Shown here one piece after another: positions 1-8,282 of a stretch of DNA of 48,731 bases (position 1 is its first letter; every line of letters starts with the position of its first letter). The stretch is from assembly GCF_000722875.1 (NCBI RefSeq), contig NZ_JFHR01000042.1, positions 1-48,731 on the forward strand, given 5' to 3'. A program made the position numbers and the translations under genes. The stretch is from Sphingobium chlorophenolicum. GTDB lineage: Bacteria > Pseudomonadota > Alphaproteobacteria > Sphingomonadales > Sphingomonadaceae. The notes beneath the pieces were generated by a model, which was not told the origin of the DNA, made no database searches, and was given only the letters and a program-made list of their open reading frames with translations.

Positions 1-16
1 AACCCACCCGGCCGCG

Positions 17-745
17 TTATTTCTCCAGCGCGTACTGCACCGTCAGCGTCACCGAAGACCCGACCTGTCCCGGCTCCACCGGCGTGGCGGGGGCAGCATC
101 CGCCTTGAACCGCGCCGACACCATCATTGGCATGGGCGGCTGGCCGCCGCTATTGCTCTCCGCCAGCGAAACCAGCCGCGCCGAGCGATAACCCGCCGCC
201 TGCGCGTAGAAATCCGCCTGCGCCTTCGCGGTTTTCAAAGCCGCCGCCCGCGCCTGCGCCAGCATGGGCGTCGGGTCGCTGATCGAGAAGCTCGGCCCGT
301 TCACATTGGTCGCACCGGCCTCCACCATCGTATCCAGCAGAGTCCCCACCTTCCTGATGTCGCGCAGCTTCACCGAAAGCTGATTCGACGCTTCATACCC
401 AATGAAGCGCGGCCCGCTCGGCTGCCCGTCCCGATTGCTGTAATCATATTGCGCGCTCAGATTGATGCCGCTGGTCTGGATATCCTTTTTCGGGATTCCC
501 GCCTTCACCAGCGCTGCGATCAGCTTGTCCATCTGCACCGCATTGTCGCGCATCGCCTGCGCGGCGGTTTGCGCGCGGGTCTGCACCCCGGTGCCGACCG
601 TCGCCACATCCGGCGCTGCCTCCACCGTTTCCGTAACGTTCAGCGTCACGACCGGCGCGGTTTCGGCGATGGTGACGCTGGTCTGCGCGACCGCCGCGAC
701 GGGCAGGGCGGCGCCAAGGGCGGCCAGGGCAAACATTGATTTCAC
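17..745 (-). CDS. Exported SIMPL (DUF541) domain protein
   Basis: 242 residues. The N-terminus (MKSMFALAALGAALPVAAVAQ) is a typical Sec signal peptide with an A-x-A-like cleavage site, so the mature protein should be periplasmic. The rest matches the SIMPL/DUF541 pattern as I know it: a strand-rich start about metabolic-type values (VTLNVTETVEAAPDVATVGTG), helical segments rich in Ala/Gln, an ASNQLSVKLRD segment, and a final VTLTVQYALEK strand. The family is widespread in Gram-negative bacteria (E. coli YggE belongs to it) and is linked to oxidative stress and envelope functions, but no enzymatic activity is established. The gene is transcribed away from the ABC-F gene, with about 136 bp between the two starts. 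An internal ATG three codons downstream (MFALAALG) is an alternative start. Confidence 0.85.
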   Translation of the reverse strand: MKSMFALAALGAALPVAAVAQTSVTIAETAPVVTLNVTETVEAAPDVATVGTGVQTRAQTAAQAMRDNAVQMDKLIAALVKAGIPKKDIQTSGINLSAQYDYSNRDGQPSGPRFIGYEASNQLSVKLRDIRKVGTLLDTMVEAGATNVNGPSFSISDPTPMLAQARAAALKTAKAQADFYAQAAGYRSARLVSLAESNSGGQPPMPMMVSARFKADAAPATPVEPGQVGSSVTLTVQYALEK

Positions 746-881
746 AGGGCTTTCTCCTCAAAGCGATGCAGCCACATTGTAACGGCTGCGATGAACGGAC
801 GCTGACATGCGCTGAAAGCCGTCAGACAGCTTCCGGTTCCCCCTCTTGCCCTCGACCCCCGGAAAGCCTAGCTGCACCGCC

Positions 882-2744
882 ATGGCGGCTCCCATCCTTT
901 CCTTCGAAAATCTCGGCCTTTCCCAGGGCACCCATTGGCTGTTCCGCAATCTCGACATTTTCGTCGGGGAGCGGGACCGGCTGGCGCTGATCGGCCGCAA
1001 CGGCGCGGGCAAGACCACGCTGCTGAAGCTCATCGCGGGGCAGATCGAGCCGGACGAGGGCAACCGCTCGGTCCGCCCCGGCGCCCGTGTCATCATGCTG
1101 GAGCAGGACCCCGACGTCAGCGGCTTCGCCACGCTGCGCGATTTCGCGCTGGCGGGCCAGTTCGCCCCGCCCGCCCATGAGGTGGACGCCATCGCCAGCC
1201 AGCTCGGCACCGACCTCAACCGCGAAGCCGCCACAGCGTCGGGCGGCGAACGCCGCCGCGCCGCTATCGCCCGCGCATTGGCCAGCGAACCCGACCTGCT
1301 GTTGCTGGACGAGCCGACCAACCATCTCGACATCGACGCCATCGACTGGCTGGAGGGTTGGCTCAGCCGTTATAATGGCGCCTTCGTCGTCATCAGCCAC
1401 GACCGCGCCTTCCTGACCCGGTTGACGCGCCAGACGCTCTGGCTCGACCGGGGCGGCATCCGCCGCAACGAAATCGGCTTCGGCGGCTTCGAGGAGTGGA
1501 TGGAAGCCGTCTATGCCGAAGAAGCCCGCGCCGCCGAAAAGCTGGACGCGAAGCTCAAGATCGAGGCCCATTGGCTGGAACGCGGCGTCACCGCCCGGCG
1601 CAAGCGCAACCAGGGCCGCCTCGCGAAGCTGTGGGAAATGCGCGCCCAGCGCGCCGCCATGGTGGGGCCGCAGGGCGTCGCGAAGATCGCGGTCGCCAGC
1701 GATGACAACAAGACGAAGAGCGTCATCACCGCCGAGCATGTCACGAAATCCTTCCCCGCTCCGTTCGCTTCGAGCGAAGTCGAGAAGCATAGCGCACAAC
1801 CTGTCTCGACTTCGCTCGACACGAACGGGGTTGGACTGCCGGGCCGCACCGTCATCAAGGACTTCTCCCTCCGCATCCAGCGCGGCGACCGCATCGGCAT
1901 CGTCGGCGGCAACGGCGCGGGCAAGACGACGCTGCTGAAATTGCTGACCGGCGAACTCGCGCCTGATTCCGGGCAGGTCAAACAGGCCAAGTCACTCGAC
2001 ATGATCTTCATCGACCAGCAGCGCAGCCTGATGCAGCCGGACAAACGGGTCAGGGACGTGCTGGCCGAAGGCGGCGACTGGATCGACGTGCGCGGTGTGC
2101 GCAAGCATGTCCACGGCTATCTCAAGGAATTCCTCTTCGACCCCTCGCTGGCCGAGGCGAGGGTGGGGACGCTGTCGGGCGGCGAACGCTCCCGGCTCCT
2201 GTTCGCCCGCGAATTCGCCCGCGAATCGAACCTGCTGGTGCTTGACGAGCCGACCAACGACCTCGATCTCGAAACGCTCGACCTGCTTCAGGAAGTGATC
2301 GCCGACTATGAGGGCACCGTCCTGATCGTCAGCCACGACCGCGATTTCCTCGACCGCACCGTTACCGTGACGCTGGGCCTCGACGGTTCCGGCACTGTCG
2401 ACGTGATCGTCGGCGGCTATGCCGACTGGGTCGCCAAGCGCCAGCCGAAGAACGCGCCGAAGCAGGAGAAGAAAGCCGCCACGCCCCCGCCTCAGAAAAG
2501 CGCCGCGACCAAGCTCAGTTACAAGGATCAGCGCGATTTCGACCTGATCCCCCAGCGCATCGAGGAGATAGAGGCTGCCATCGCCCGCGACGAGGAAGCG
2601 CTGGCCGACCCCAATCTCTACAGCCGCGACCCGAAGAAATTCGAGGCCCTGACCAAGGCCATCGAAAAGGCCCGCGCCGAAAAGGACGCGGCGGAGGAAC
2701 GCTGGCTGGAACTGGCGGAAAAGGCCGAGGGGCTGGGCGCTTAA
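882..2744 (+). CDS. ABC-F family ATP-binding protein, Uup type
   Basis: 620 residues from the ATG at 882; an upstream in-frame TTG at 846 would add 12 residues of no family character. Two ABC ATPase domains and no membrane segments define ABC-F. Domain 1 has Walker A GRNGAGKTT (about residues 39-47), signature SGGERRR (about 120) and Walker B LLLLDEPTNHLD. Domain 2 has Walker A GGNGAGKTT (about 342-350), signature LSGGERSR and LLVLDEPTNDLD. The last 80 residues are a charged coiled coil, which points to the Uup subgroup (translation or DNA-transaction factors in the cytoplasm) rather than to an antibiotic-resistance ABC-F. Odd feature: a palindromic repeat copy sits in frame at about residues 294-316, just before the first strands of domain 2, so roughly 27 residues are likely extra compared with relatives. 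Confidence 0.93.
   Translation: MAAPILSFENLGLSQGTHWLFRNLDIFVGERDRLALIGRNGAGKTTLLKLIAGQIEPDEGNRSVRPGARVIMLEQDPDVSGFATLRDFALAGQFAPPAHEVDAIASQLGTDLNREAATASGGERRRAAIARALASEPDLLLLDEPTNHLDIDAIDWLEGWLSRYNGAFVVISHDRAFLTRLTRQTLWLDRGGIRRNEIGFGGFEEWMEAVYAEEARAAEKLDAKLKIEAHWLERGVTARRKRNQGRLAKLWEMRAQRAAMVGPQGVAKIAVASDDNKTKSVITAEHVTKSFPAPFASSEVEKHSAQPVSTSLDTNGVGLPGRTVIKDFSLRIQRGDRIGIVGGNGAGKTTLLKLLTGELAPDSGQVKQAKSLDMIFIDQQRSLMQPDKRVRDVLAEGGDWIDVRGVRKHVHGYLKEFLFDPSLAEARVGTLSGGERSRLLFAREFARESNLLVLDEPTNDLDLETLDLLQEVIADYEGTVLIVSHDRDFLDRTVTVTLGLDGSGTVDVIVGGYADWVAKRQPKNAPKQEKKAATPPPQKSAATKLSYKDQRDFDLIPQRIEEIEAAIARDEEALADPNLYSRDPKKFEALTKAIEKARAEKDAAEERWLELAEKAEGLGA
1761..1828. repeat. Palindromic repeat, family A, copy 1 (inside ABC-F gene)
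   Basis: Two arms, CCGTTCGCTTCGAGCGAAGT... at 1761-1788 and its near reverse complement at 1801-1828, surround a 12-nt centre. The arms share the core TTCGAGCGAAGTCGAGAA / TTCTCGACTTCGCTCGAA with the copies near 36.7, 37.0 and 38.4 kb. The element is read through by the ABC-F reading frame, giving SSEVEK from the first arm and VSTSLDTNG from the second. The copy has several differences from the 37-kb copy, as expected if it was inserted long ago and has since diverged under coding constraint. Confidence 0.9.
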
Positions 2745-2803
2745 GAAGGTCTTGCACCAATCCCCTCATCTGATAGCCAAGGCATCCAGTCAGGGGAAAA
2801 CAC

Positions 2804-3529
2804 ATGGAACAGTCCGCGACGGTGCAGGACAATGACATGATCGACGGCCATCACGCGGTCCATTATGTCAACCGCGTCGGCTGGCTGCGCGCCGCCGTGC
2901 TGGGCGCCAATGACGGCATCGTCTCGACTGCCAGCCTGCTGACCGGCATTGCAGCCTCCGGCGCGGCGCGGGAGACCATATTGCTGTCCGGCATAGCCGC
3001 GCTGGTCGCGGGCGCCATGTCGATGGCGGCGGGCGAATATGTCTCCGTCAGCGCCCAATCCGACACCGAACGCGCCGATCTGGCCAAGGAAAAGAAGGCG
3101 CTGGCCCAACAGCCGCATGTGGAATGGGAGGAGTTGCGCGACATCTATGTCGACCGCGGCCTGACGGCGGACCTCGCCGGTCAGGTGGCGACGCAGTTGA
3201 TGAATGTCGACGCGCTGGCCGCTCATGCGCGGGACGAACTGGGCATTTCCGAAGTCAGCACCGCCCGCCCGATCCAGGCCGCGCTGACATCCGCCGCGAC
3301 CTTCTCGGTCGGCGCGGTCGCGCCCGTGCTGGCGGCGGTGGCCAGTCCTTCCCACGCCATCGCCGCCGTCGCGGTCACGTCTCTGATTTGCCTCGCCTTG
3401 CTGGGCTATGTCGGCGCGCGGCTCGGCGGCGGTGGAATATTGCGTGCCGTCGCCCGCGTCGTCTTCTGGGGCGTGTTTGCGATGCTGGCAACTTCGGGCG
3501 TGGGCAAGATTTTCGGCGCGGCCATATGA
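2804..3529 (+). CDS. VIT-family (CCC1/VIT1-like) membrane transporter
   Basis: 241 residues. The N-terminal block HYVNRVGWLRAAVLGANDGI matches the start of VIT1/CCC1 proteins, which move iron or manganese across membranes. It is followed by a membrane helix pair (STASLLTGIAASGA; GIAALVAGAMSMAAGEYVSV), a cytosolic charged helical segment (DTERADLAKEKKALAQ, about 90-105) and three C-terminal membrane helices (about 160-240). The AMSMAAGEYVSV segment is a conserved family region. The length is normal for bacterial VIT proteins. Start supported by AGGGGA 8 bases upstream. The metal is not decidable from sequence. Glutathione peroxidase follows 37 bp downstream, so the pair may be co-transcribed and linked to metal or oxidative stress, which is inference. 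Confidence 0.85.
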   Translation: MEQSATVQDNDMIDGHHAVHYVNRVGWLRAAVLGANDGIVSTASLLTGIAASGAARETILLSGIAALVAGAMSMAAGEYVSVSAQSDTERADLAKEKKALAQQPHVEWEELRDIYVDRGLTADLAGQVATQLMNVDALAAHARDELGISEVSTARPIQAALTSAATFSVGAVAPVLAAVASPSHAIAAVAVTSLICLALLGYVGARLGGGGILRAVARVVFWGVFAMLATSGVGKIFGAAI

Positions 3530-3566
3530 CGGCCCTGTTCAGACCCATTTCGCAGGAGGCCAAAAG

Positions 3567-4112
3567 ATGACCGATATTCAGCAAATCCCGCTCAAGACCA
3601 TCCAGGGCGCCGACGCCAGCCTGGCCGATTATGCGGGCAAGGTGGTGCTGGCGGTCAATGTCGCCTCCAAATGCGGCCTGACCCCGCAATATGAGGGGCT
3701 GGAAAAGCTTTACGGCGGTTATAAGGACAAGGGGCTGGTGGTCGCCGGTTTCCCCGCCAATGATTTCGCCGCGCAGGAGCCGGGCAGCAATGAAGAAATC
3801 GCGTCCTTCTGCACCACCAATTTCGGCGTCGATTTCCCGATGTTCGAAAAGATCGTCGTCACCGGCCCGGAAAAGCACCCGCTCTACGCCGCGTTGACCA
3901 GCGCCCAGCCCGAAGCGCAGGGGGACGGCGCCGCCTTCCGCGAAAGACTTACAGGCTATGGCATCACGCCTAATCCCGAACCCGAAATCCTCTGGAATTT
4001 CGAGAAATTCGTAATTGCGAAGGACGGCACCGTCGCCGCCCGCTTCGCGCCGACGACCGAGCCCGATGACTCAGCTCTCATCGCCGCGATCGAGGCTGAA
4101 CTCGCCAAATGA
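3567..4112 (+). CDS. Glutathione peroxidase family protein
   Basis: 181 residues from the ATG at 3567, chosen because AGGAGG lies 7 bases upstream and the protein then begins directly with the thioredoxin-like fold; a longer in-frame extension upstream overlaps the VIT gene and has no family character. The peroxidatic site NVASKCGLTPQY (about 30-41) carries cysteine, not selenocysteine. Other family motifs are GFPANDF (the Gln equivalent is replaced in this segment by the usual N/D environment), the WNFEKFVI block (about 146-153) and a C-terminal helix. The enzyme reduces hydrogen peroxide or organic hydroperoxides in the cytoplasm; cysteine-type bacterial members often use thioredoxin rather than glutathione, so the electron donor is uncertain. 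Confidence 0.92.
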   Translation: MTDIQQIPLKTIQGADASLADYAGKVVLAVNVASKCGLTPQYEGLEKLYGGYKDKGLVVAGFPANDFAAQEPGSNEEIASFCTTNFGVDFPMFEKIVVTGPEKHPLYAALTSAQPEAQGDGAAFRERLTGYGITPNPEPEILWNFEKFVIAKDGTVAARFAPTTEPDDSALIAAIEAELAK

Positions 4113-4211
4113 GGATGGAAGCCGCCATTCCCGCCACCGGGCATGGCGGCCCTGTCCATTCGTGCCCGAACCCGCTCGACAGATGCGGCTGACGGCGCTT
4201 TATTCGGCCTC

Positions 4212-4850
4212 ATGCTACCCCCAGCCATCGCCCTTTATCAAATCGGCCCGGTCCTGGAAGCGCTGAGCATCCTCGGCACCTTCGTCTTTGCCGCATCAGG
4301 CGCGCTGGCGGCGGCGCGCCTGCGCCAGACGCTGGTGACTTTCGCCTTCTTCGCGCTGGTGACGGGGGTGGGGGGCGGCACGGTCCGCGACCTGCTGATC
4401 GGCGCGCCGGTCTTCTGGGTGCATGACGCGGTGCCCGCCATCGCGTGCATGATCGCCGCGCTGCTTATCTGGTTCACCCCGCGCCGCTGGTGGAGCGACC
4501 GGGCGCTGGACTGGCTGGACGCGGTGGGCCTTGCCGCCTTCGCCGTCTATGGCGCGGCAAAGGCAATGAGCTACGGCGTTCCCCCTTTCGTGGCGGCGAT
4601 GATGGGCGTCGTCACCGGCTGCGTCGGCGGCATCATGCGCGACCTGCTGGCGGGGGAGCCGTCCATCCTGCTGCGGCCGGAACTTTATGTGACGGCGGCT
4701 GCCCTGTCTTCCGGCCTGTTCGTGGTGTTGCGCTGGTGGGGGCTGGACGTGCCGGTCGCCGGGTTGATCGCGGCGCTGCTGGGCTTCCTGCTCCGCGCCG
4801 CCGCAATCTGGCGCGGCCTTGGCTTACCCCACTATAAGTCGCCTCATTAA
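4212..4850 (+). CDS. TRIC-type (UPF0126) membrane channel protein
   Basis: 212 residues from the ATG at 4212, which begins just before the first membrane helix; an upstream in-frame ATG at 4143 would add 23 polar residues. Neither has a strong ribosome site, so the start is uncertain. The protein has about seven membrane helices and an internal duplication: GTFVFAASGALAAARL with GVGGGTVRDLLIG in the first half, and GLAAFAVYGAAKAMSYGV with CVGGIMRDLLAGEP in the second. The GGGTxRD and GGIxRD motifs are characteristic of the UPF0126/TRIC family, which forms trimeric cation channels (prokaryotic TRIC channels pass K+ or Na+). The physiological role in bacteria is not settled. Confidence 0.85.
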   Translation: MLPPAIALYQIGPVLEALSILGTFVFAASGALAAARLRQTLVTFAFFALVTGVGGGTVRDLLIGAPVFWVHDAVPAIACMIAALLIWFTPRRWWSDRALDWLDAVGLAAFAVYGAAKAMSYGVPPFVAAMMGVVTGCVGGIMRDLLAGEPSILLRPELYVTAAALSSGLFVVLRWWGLDVPVAGLIAALLGFLLRAAAIWRGLGLPHYKSPH

Positions 4851-4980
4851 ATCCTCCCTGCGCTGGGCGGGAAGGATCAAGAATATCCGTTTTTCCAACC
4901 GAATCGGTTGGCGCGGCTACCGCCACCCAAGCCGGACCTGGATCCACCCCCACAGGTGCCAACCCAGATCCACTCAACCT

Positions 4981-6357
4981 TCAATAGGCATTCCTGTGAA
5001 CGACGACGCCGAAAGTGGCCAGCAATATCCGCAGGTCGCTCATGATGGACCAGTTGCGGACATATTCCAGATCATATCGCAACCGCTCGATCAGGTCATT
5101 CCTGGTATCCGTGGCGCCACGATAACCGCGTATCTGGGCAAGGCCCGTAATGCCCGGCTTGGCTGAGTGGCGAAGCCAGTATCGGGCGTCGACATGCCAG
5201 AACAGATCATCCCCGGCCCTTGAGCCCAATGCATGAGGTCTTGGCCCGACCAGCGACATGTCGCCCCGAAGTACATTGAAGATTTGGGGAAGTTCGTCGA
5301 TCGACGATGCGCGGATGAATCGCCCGACCCTGGTAATCCGCCGGTCGTCCCGTGACGCCGATGTGGCCCCGGAAGCATCGGCCAGTTCGTGGCGCATGCT
5401 TCGGAACTTGAAGACATGGAACATGCGGTTGCTCCGGCCTATCCGGATCTGCTTGAACAGGATGGGGCCGGGGCTGTCGCATTTGATGGCGATGGCCACC
5501 AGGATCAGCAGCGGAGCGACCAGGAACAATATGGCGACCGCCGCCGCGATGTCGAAGCTGCGCTTGATTGCGCGGCTCCTCAGGTCCAGCGGGCCGGTGG
5601 AGACCCTGATCGCCGCGGCGTCGAACGCCAATCGCGCATGGTCGGATATCACCGGCCGCAATTCGGGAATCAGCAGATAGCCGATGCAGCCTATGGCCTG
5701 GAGGTAGAGCGACCAATGTTCGCGGTCCTCGACCCGGCAATCCACCAATATCCGGTCGTAATCGCTCACGATCGAACTGAAGGTGTGCAAGGCAACAGGG
5801 TCGTGAATGTCCAGCTTCAGCCCCAATTCCCGCATATCCACGACATCATATCCCGCTGTGGCGCGGGCGGGGACATTGTCGACCACCAGCAATTTCTTCA
5901 GGAACATTTCGGGAATGGCGCGATTGACGAAAATGTCTATCGGAATGCGGACGAGCAGCAGCAACGTCAACGAAAGCAGGCATCCCGACGAAAAGATGAA
6001 TCGGGAAACTGGATCGGTGTCCTTGGAAAAGAAGAAAGCCAGCAGCGTGATCGCCACCGCCCATGCCAGCGCCCCGCATGCGCGCCGGGCGGACAGCTTG
6101 TAGGATTGCAATGAATCCAGCGTATAGAGCCGCCCGTAAAAGGCGACGACGATGAAGGCGGGGACCAGCACCGTGATCCAGTCGATATTCCGTCCGTTGG
6201 ACAAATGACCGATCCGCGCCAGGCTGGACGTCAGGAAGCTGAACACAAGGATGAAGACGTCGATCATCAACTGCGCGGCATAGACGGTCACGCGAATCTG
6301 CCTGCTGGTCAGCTTCCTTCCGGCAGCAGCACTATGCAGATTCACATCTATTTGCAC
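4981..6357 (-). CDS. Polyprenyl-phosphate sugar-1-phosphate transferase, SpsB/WcaJ/GumD type
   Basis: 458 residues. The N-terminal part carries about four membrane helices (about 30-50, 62-80, 95-115, 125-145), then a soluble segment, then a helix (AAAVAILFLVAPLLILVAIA, about 275-295) leading into the bacterial sugar transferase domain. That domain shows KRSFDI, DSPGPILFKQIRIGR, FHVFKFRSMR, SIDELPQIFNVLRGDMSLVG and PRPH, all diagnostic of enzymes that attach the first sugar phosphate to undecaprenyl phosphate at the inner membrane. In sphingomonads the closest named relatives are SpsB/GelB, which load glucose-1-phosphate for sphingan-type exopolysaccharide. Glucose specificity here is inferred from the neighbouring galU. 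It is divergent from galU across a 526-bp regulatory-looking gap. Confidence 0.9.
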   Translation of the reverse strand: MQIDVNLHSAAAGRKLTSRQIRVTVYAAQLMIDVFILVFSFLTSSLARIGHLSNGRNIDWITVLVPAFIVVAFYGRLYTLDSLQSYKLSARRACGALAWAVAITLLAFFFSKDTDPVSRFIFSSGCLLSLTLLLLVRIPIDIFVNRAIPEMFLKKLLVVDNVPARATAGYDVVDMRELGLKLDIHDPVALHTFSSIVSDYDRILVDCRVEDREHWSLYLQAIGCIGYLLIPELRPVISDHARLAFDAAAIRVSTGPLDLRSRAIKRSFDIAAAVAILFLVAPLLILVAIAIKCDSPGPILFKQIRIGRSNRMFHVFKFRSMRHELADASGATSASRDDRRITRVGRFIRASSIDELPQIFNVLRGDMSLVGPRPHALGSRAGDDLFWHVDARYWLRHSAKPGITGLAQIRGYRGATDTRNDLIERLRYDLEYVRNWSIMSDLRILLATFGVVVHRNAY

Positions 6358-6883
6358 TCTTGAGGCCCCCGCGCTCAGACTATGAAGTCGTTTGATTTCC
6401 GTATCTTGTCCAAATAATCGCGTCCCTTTTGCCTATTAAATTAGGAAGTTGGATTAATCTAACTTTCGGCATATACCGCACGTGCTAACATCAAATCATG
6501 CTGCTCTGCAATATCTTGAAAACTTAATTCGAAAGGATGATGGATGTACCGATTCAGGGCGTCGGATTAATCGGCAGGCTGGGGGCGGCAAGCTGGCCAT
6601 TAGCTCCGTGGCAGTAGAATGAAGCATTTTCCCTGATTAATTCATGCAGAATGCGCCGGAAAATGCTCTAATTCTGCCTGTGCGAACGGGAATATGCAGA
6701 AAATCTGCGACCGTTCACGTCGTTCCGAAGTGAATTGGGAAAGGAGTAATCCCAATTCGGTACAGGATTAAATATTCTTTTTAATCATCGCGCTATTTCT
6801 TGTTGTCCCGGATCGCTAATTGATTAAATGAGTCGCAACTTTTCGGGCAGAACTTTGCGTCGATTGCTGCAATGTGGGGGTAT
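6358..6883. promoter_or_regulatory. AT-rich divergent intergenic region of the exopolysaccharide locus
   Basis: This 526-bp stretch has no convincing gene and is clearly richer in A+T than anything around it. It separates the SpsB-like gene from galU and must hold both promoters. Several inverted repeats lie close together: GCATTTTCC (6624-6632) with GGAAAATGC (6658-6666); GCAGAAT (about 6646-6652) with ATTCTGC (6671-6677); GAACGG (6684-6689) with CCGTTC (6710-6715); and GAATTGGGA/TCCCAATTC (6732-6758). I cannot place -35/-10 boxes with confidence. The density of palindromes suggests several regulator sites or a structured leader. Confidence 0.6.
6732..6758. promoter_or_regulatory. Perfect 9-bp inverted repeat upstream of galU
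   Basis: GAATTGGGA (6732-6740) and TCCCAATTC (6750-6758) are exact reverse complements around the 9-base centre AAGGAGTAA. The position, about 126 bp before the galU start, suits an operator for a dimeric regulator or a hairpin in the galU leader. The loop contains AAGGAG, which resembles a ribosome site, but no start codon with an open frame follows at the right distance. Function is inference. Confidence 0.5.
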
Positions 6884-7786
6884 ATGCGACCGATCAAGAA
6901 AGCCGTTTTCCCCGTTGCCGGACTCGGAACGCGATTTCTGCCGGCGACGAAGGTCGTGCCGAAGGAATTGCTGGCGATTATTGACCGTCCCCTGCTGCAA
7001 TATGCGGTGGACGAAGCGATAGAGGCGGGGATCGAGCAGTTCATCTTCGTGACGGGCCGGGGAAAGGGCGCGATCGAGGATTATTTCGACATGGCGTTCG
7101 AGCTGGAAACGACCCAGATCGGCCGGGGCAAGGATATTTCGGCGCTGCATGGCACGCGCATGCAACCCGGCCAGGCCGTCTTCCTCCGCCAGCAGGAGCC
7201 GCTGGGTCTGGGCCATGCCATCTGGTGCGCACGGCACATTGTCGGGGATGAGCCTTTCGCCGTCCTCCTGCCCGATGAATTCATGTATGGCAGCCCCGGC
7301 TGCCTTGCGCAGATGGTGGCGGCTTATGAAAGACTGGGCGGCAACCTCCTGTGCACGCTTGAAATTCCCATCGACCAGACGTCCAGCTATGGCGTGGTCG
7401 ATCCGGGAGAACGCCATGGCGCCGTGGTGGAGATCAAGGGCCTGGTCGAAAAGCCCGCGCCGGGCACCGCGCCGTCCAATCTAATCCTGCCCGGCCGCTA
7501 TATCCTCCAGCCGGAGATCATGCAGGTGCTGGGTCGGCAGGAAAAGGGCGCAGGCGGCGAAATCCAGCTCACGGACGCGATGGCGGCGCTGATCGGCAGC
7601 CAGCCTTTCAACGGCCTGACCTTTGCCGGACAGCGGTTCGACTGCGGGTCCAAGGCGGGATTCATAGAAGCGAACCTGGCCCTGGCGCTGGATCGCGAAG
7701 ATATTGGCGATCATATATTGGCCTACGCGGCCGATTTGATCGCAACTATTCAGAAGGGCAGGGGGCTGTCCCGCGACGTAGCTTGA
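6884..7786 (+). CDS. galU: UTP--glucose-1-phosphate uridylyltransferase
   Basis: 300 residues from the ATG at 6884, which follows GGGGG by a few bases and gives the standard MRPIKKAVFPVAGLGTRFLP start; an ATG 12 bases earlier is an alternative. The nucleotide-binding loop (AGLGTRFLPATK), LLQYAVDEAIEAGI, FVTGRGKGAIEDYFD, LGLGHAIWCA, the DE pair of LLPDEF, GLVEKP and GEIQLTDAM are all GalU signatures. It makes UDP-glucose from UTP and glucose-1-phosphate in the cytoplasm. Placement between an SpsB-type transferase and a PssD/PssE pair suggests it supplies UDP-glucose for exopolysaccharide. PssD follows after 49 bp, likely in one operon. Confidence 0.95.
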   Translation: MRPIKKAVFPVAGLGTRFLPATKVVPKELLAIIDRPLLQYAVDEAIEAGIEQFIFVTGRGKGAIEDYFDMAFELETTQIGRGKDISALHGTRMQPGQAVFLRQQEPLGLGHAIWCARHIVGDEPFAVLLPDEFMYGSPGCLAQMVAAYERLGGNLLCTLEIPIDQTSSYGVVDPGERHGAVVEIKGLVEKPAPGTAPSNLILPGRYILQPEIMQVLGRQEKGAGGEIQLTDAMAALIGSQPFNGLTFAGQRFDCGSKAGFIEANLALALDREDIGDHILAYAADLIATIQKGRGLSRDVA

Positions 7787-7835
7787 TTTGGATTATTGAT
7801 ATATTCGGCTTTTAAGATGATCGGGGGGTCATTTC

Positions 7836-8282
7836 ATGGTTCGCGTCTTGGCTGTGTCCTCCGGCGGAGGGCATTGGGAAGAACTCATGCTTCTCAAGGA
7901 TGCATTCGATAATAAGGCTGTTCACTTCGCGACGACGTTCGCGGACTTGCCGACCCGCGCCGGCATAACGGAGGCGACGATCCTGCCCGACTGCAACCGC
8001 AGCTCGAAATGGGCGGCGATCAGTTGCATCTGGAAGGCGTTCAACCTCGTCCGCCTGCTACGCCCCGACGTCGTGATCTCGACGGGGGCGGCGCCTGGCT
8101 TTTTCTGCATTGTCGCGGGCAAGTTGTTCGGGGCGAAGACATTGTGGATCGAAAGCTTCGCCAATGCGGAAAGCCTGTCGATGTGCGGAAAACTGGCCGC
8201 CAGGATTGCCGATCGCACCATCGTTCAATGGGAACATCTCGCGAGGCCGCAGGGGCCGCATTTCGCCGGAGCGCTCCTGTGA
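7836..8282 (+). CDS. PssD/Alg14-like glycosyltransferase subunit
   Basis: 148 residues. The N-terminal SSGGGHWEELMLL is the Alg14/PssD-type glycine-rich loop, and DVVISTGAAPGFF plus LWIESFANAESLS complete the membrane-associating half of a GT-B fold split over two polypeptides. In this arrangement (Rhizobium PssD-PssE, pneumococcal Cps14F-Cps14G, eukaryotic Alg14-Alg13) this subunit anchors the catalytic partner at the membrane. Rhizobial PssDE adds glucuronate beta-1,4 to lipid-linked glucose, and sphingan GelK/SpsK performs the same step, so a glucuronosyltransferase role is a reasonable inference. The stop overlaps the GTG start of the partner (GTGA, 8279-8282), implying translational coupling. 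GGGGGG precedes the ATG. Confidence 0.85.
   Translation: MVRVLAVSSGGGHWEELMLLKDAFDNKAVHFATTFADLPTRAGITEATILPDCNRSSKWAAISCIWKAFNLVRLLRPDVVISTGAAPGFFCIVAGKLFGAKTLWIESFANAESLSMCGKLAARIADRTIVQWEHLARPQGPHFAGALL

Noticed and set aside
3567..4112. Possible selenoprotein glutathione peroxidase.
   Set aside because: The active-site codon is TGC (cysteine), not TGA, and no selenocysteine insertion structure is needed.
6741..6749. AAGGAG in a hairpin loop as a ribosome site of a small hidden gene.
   Set aside because: No start codon with an open frame of useful length follows at the right distance.
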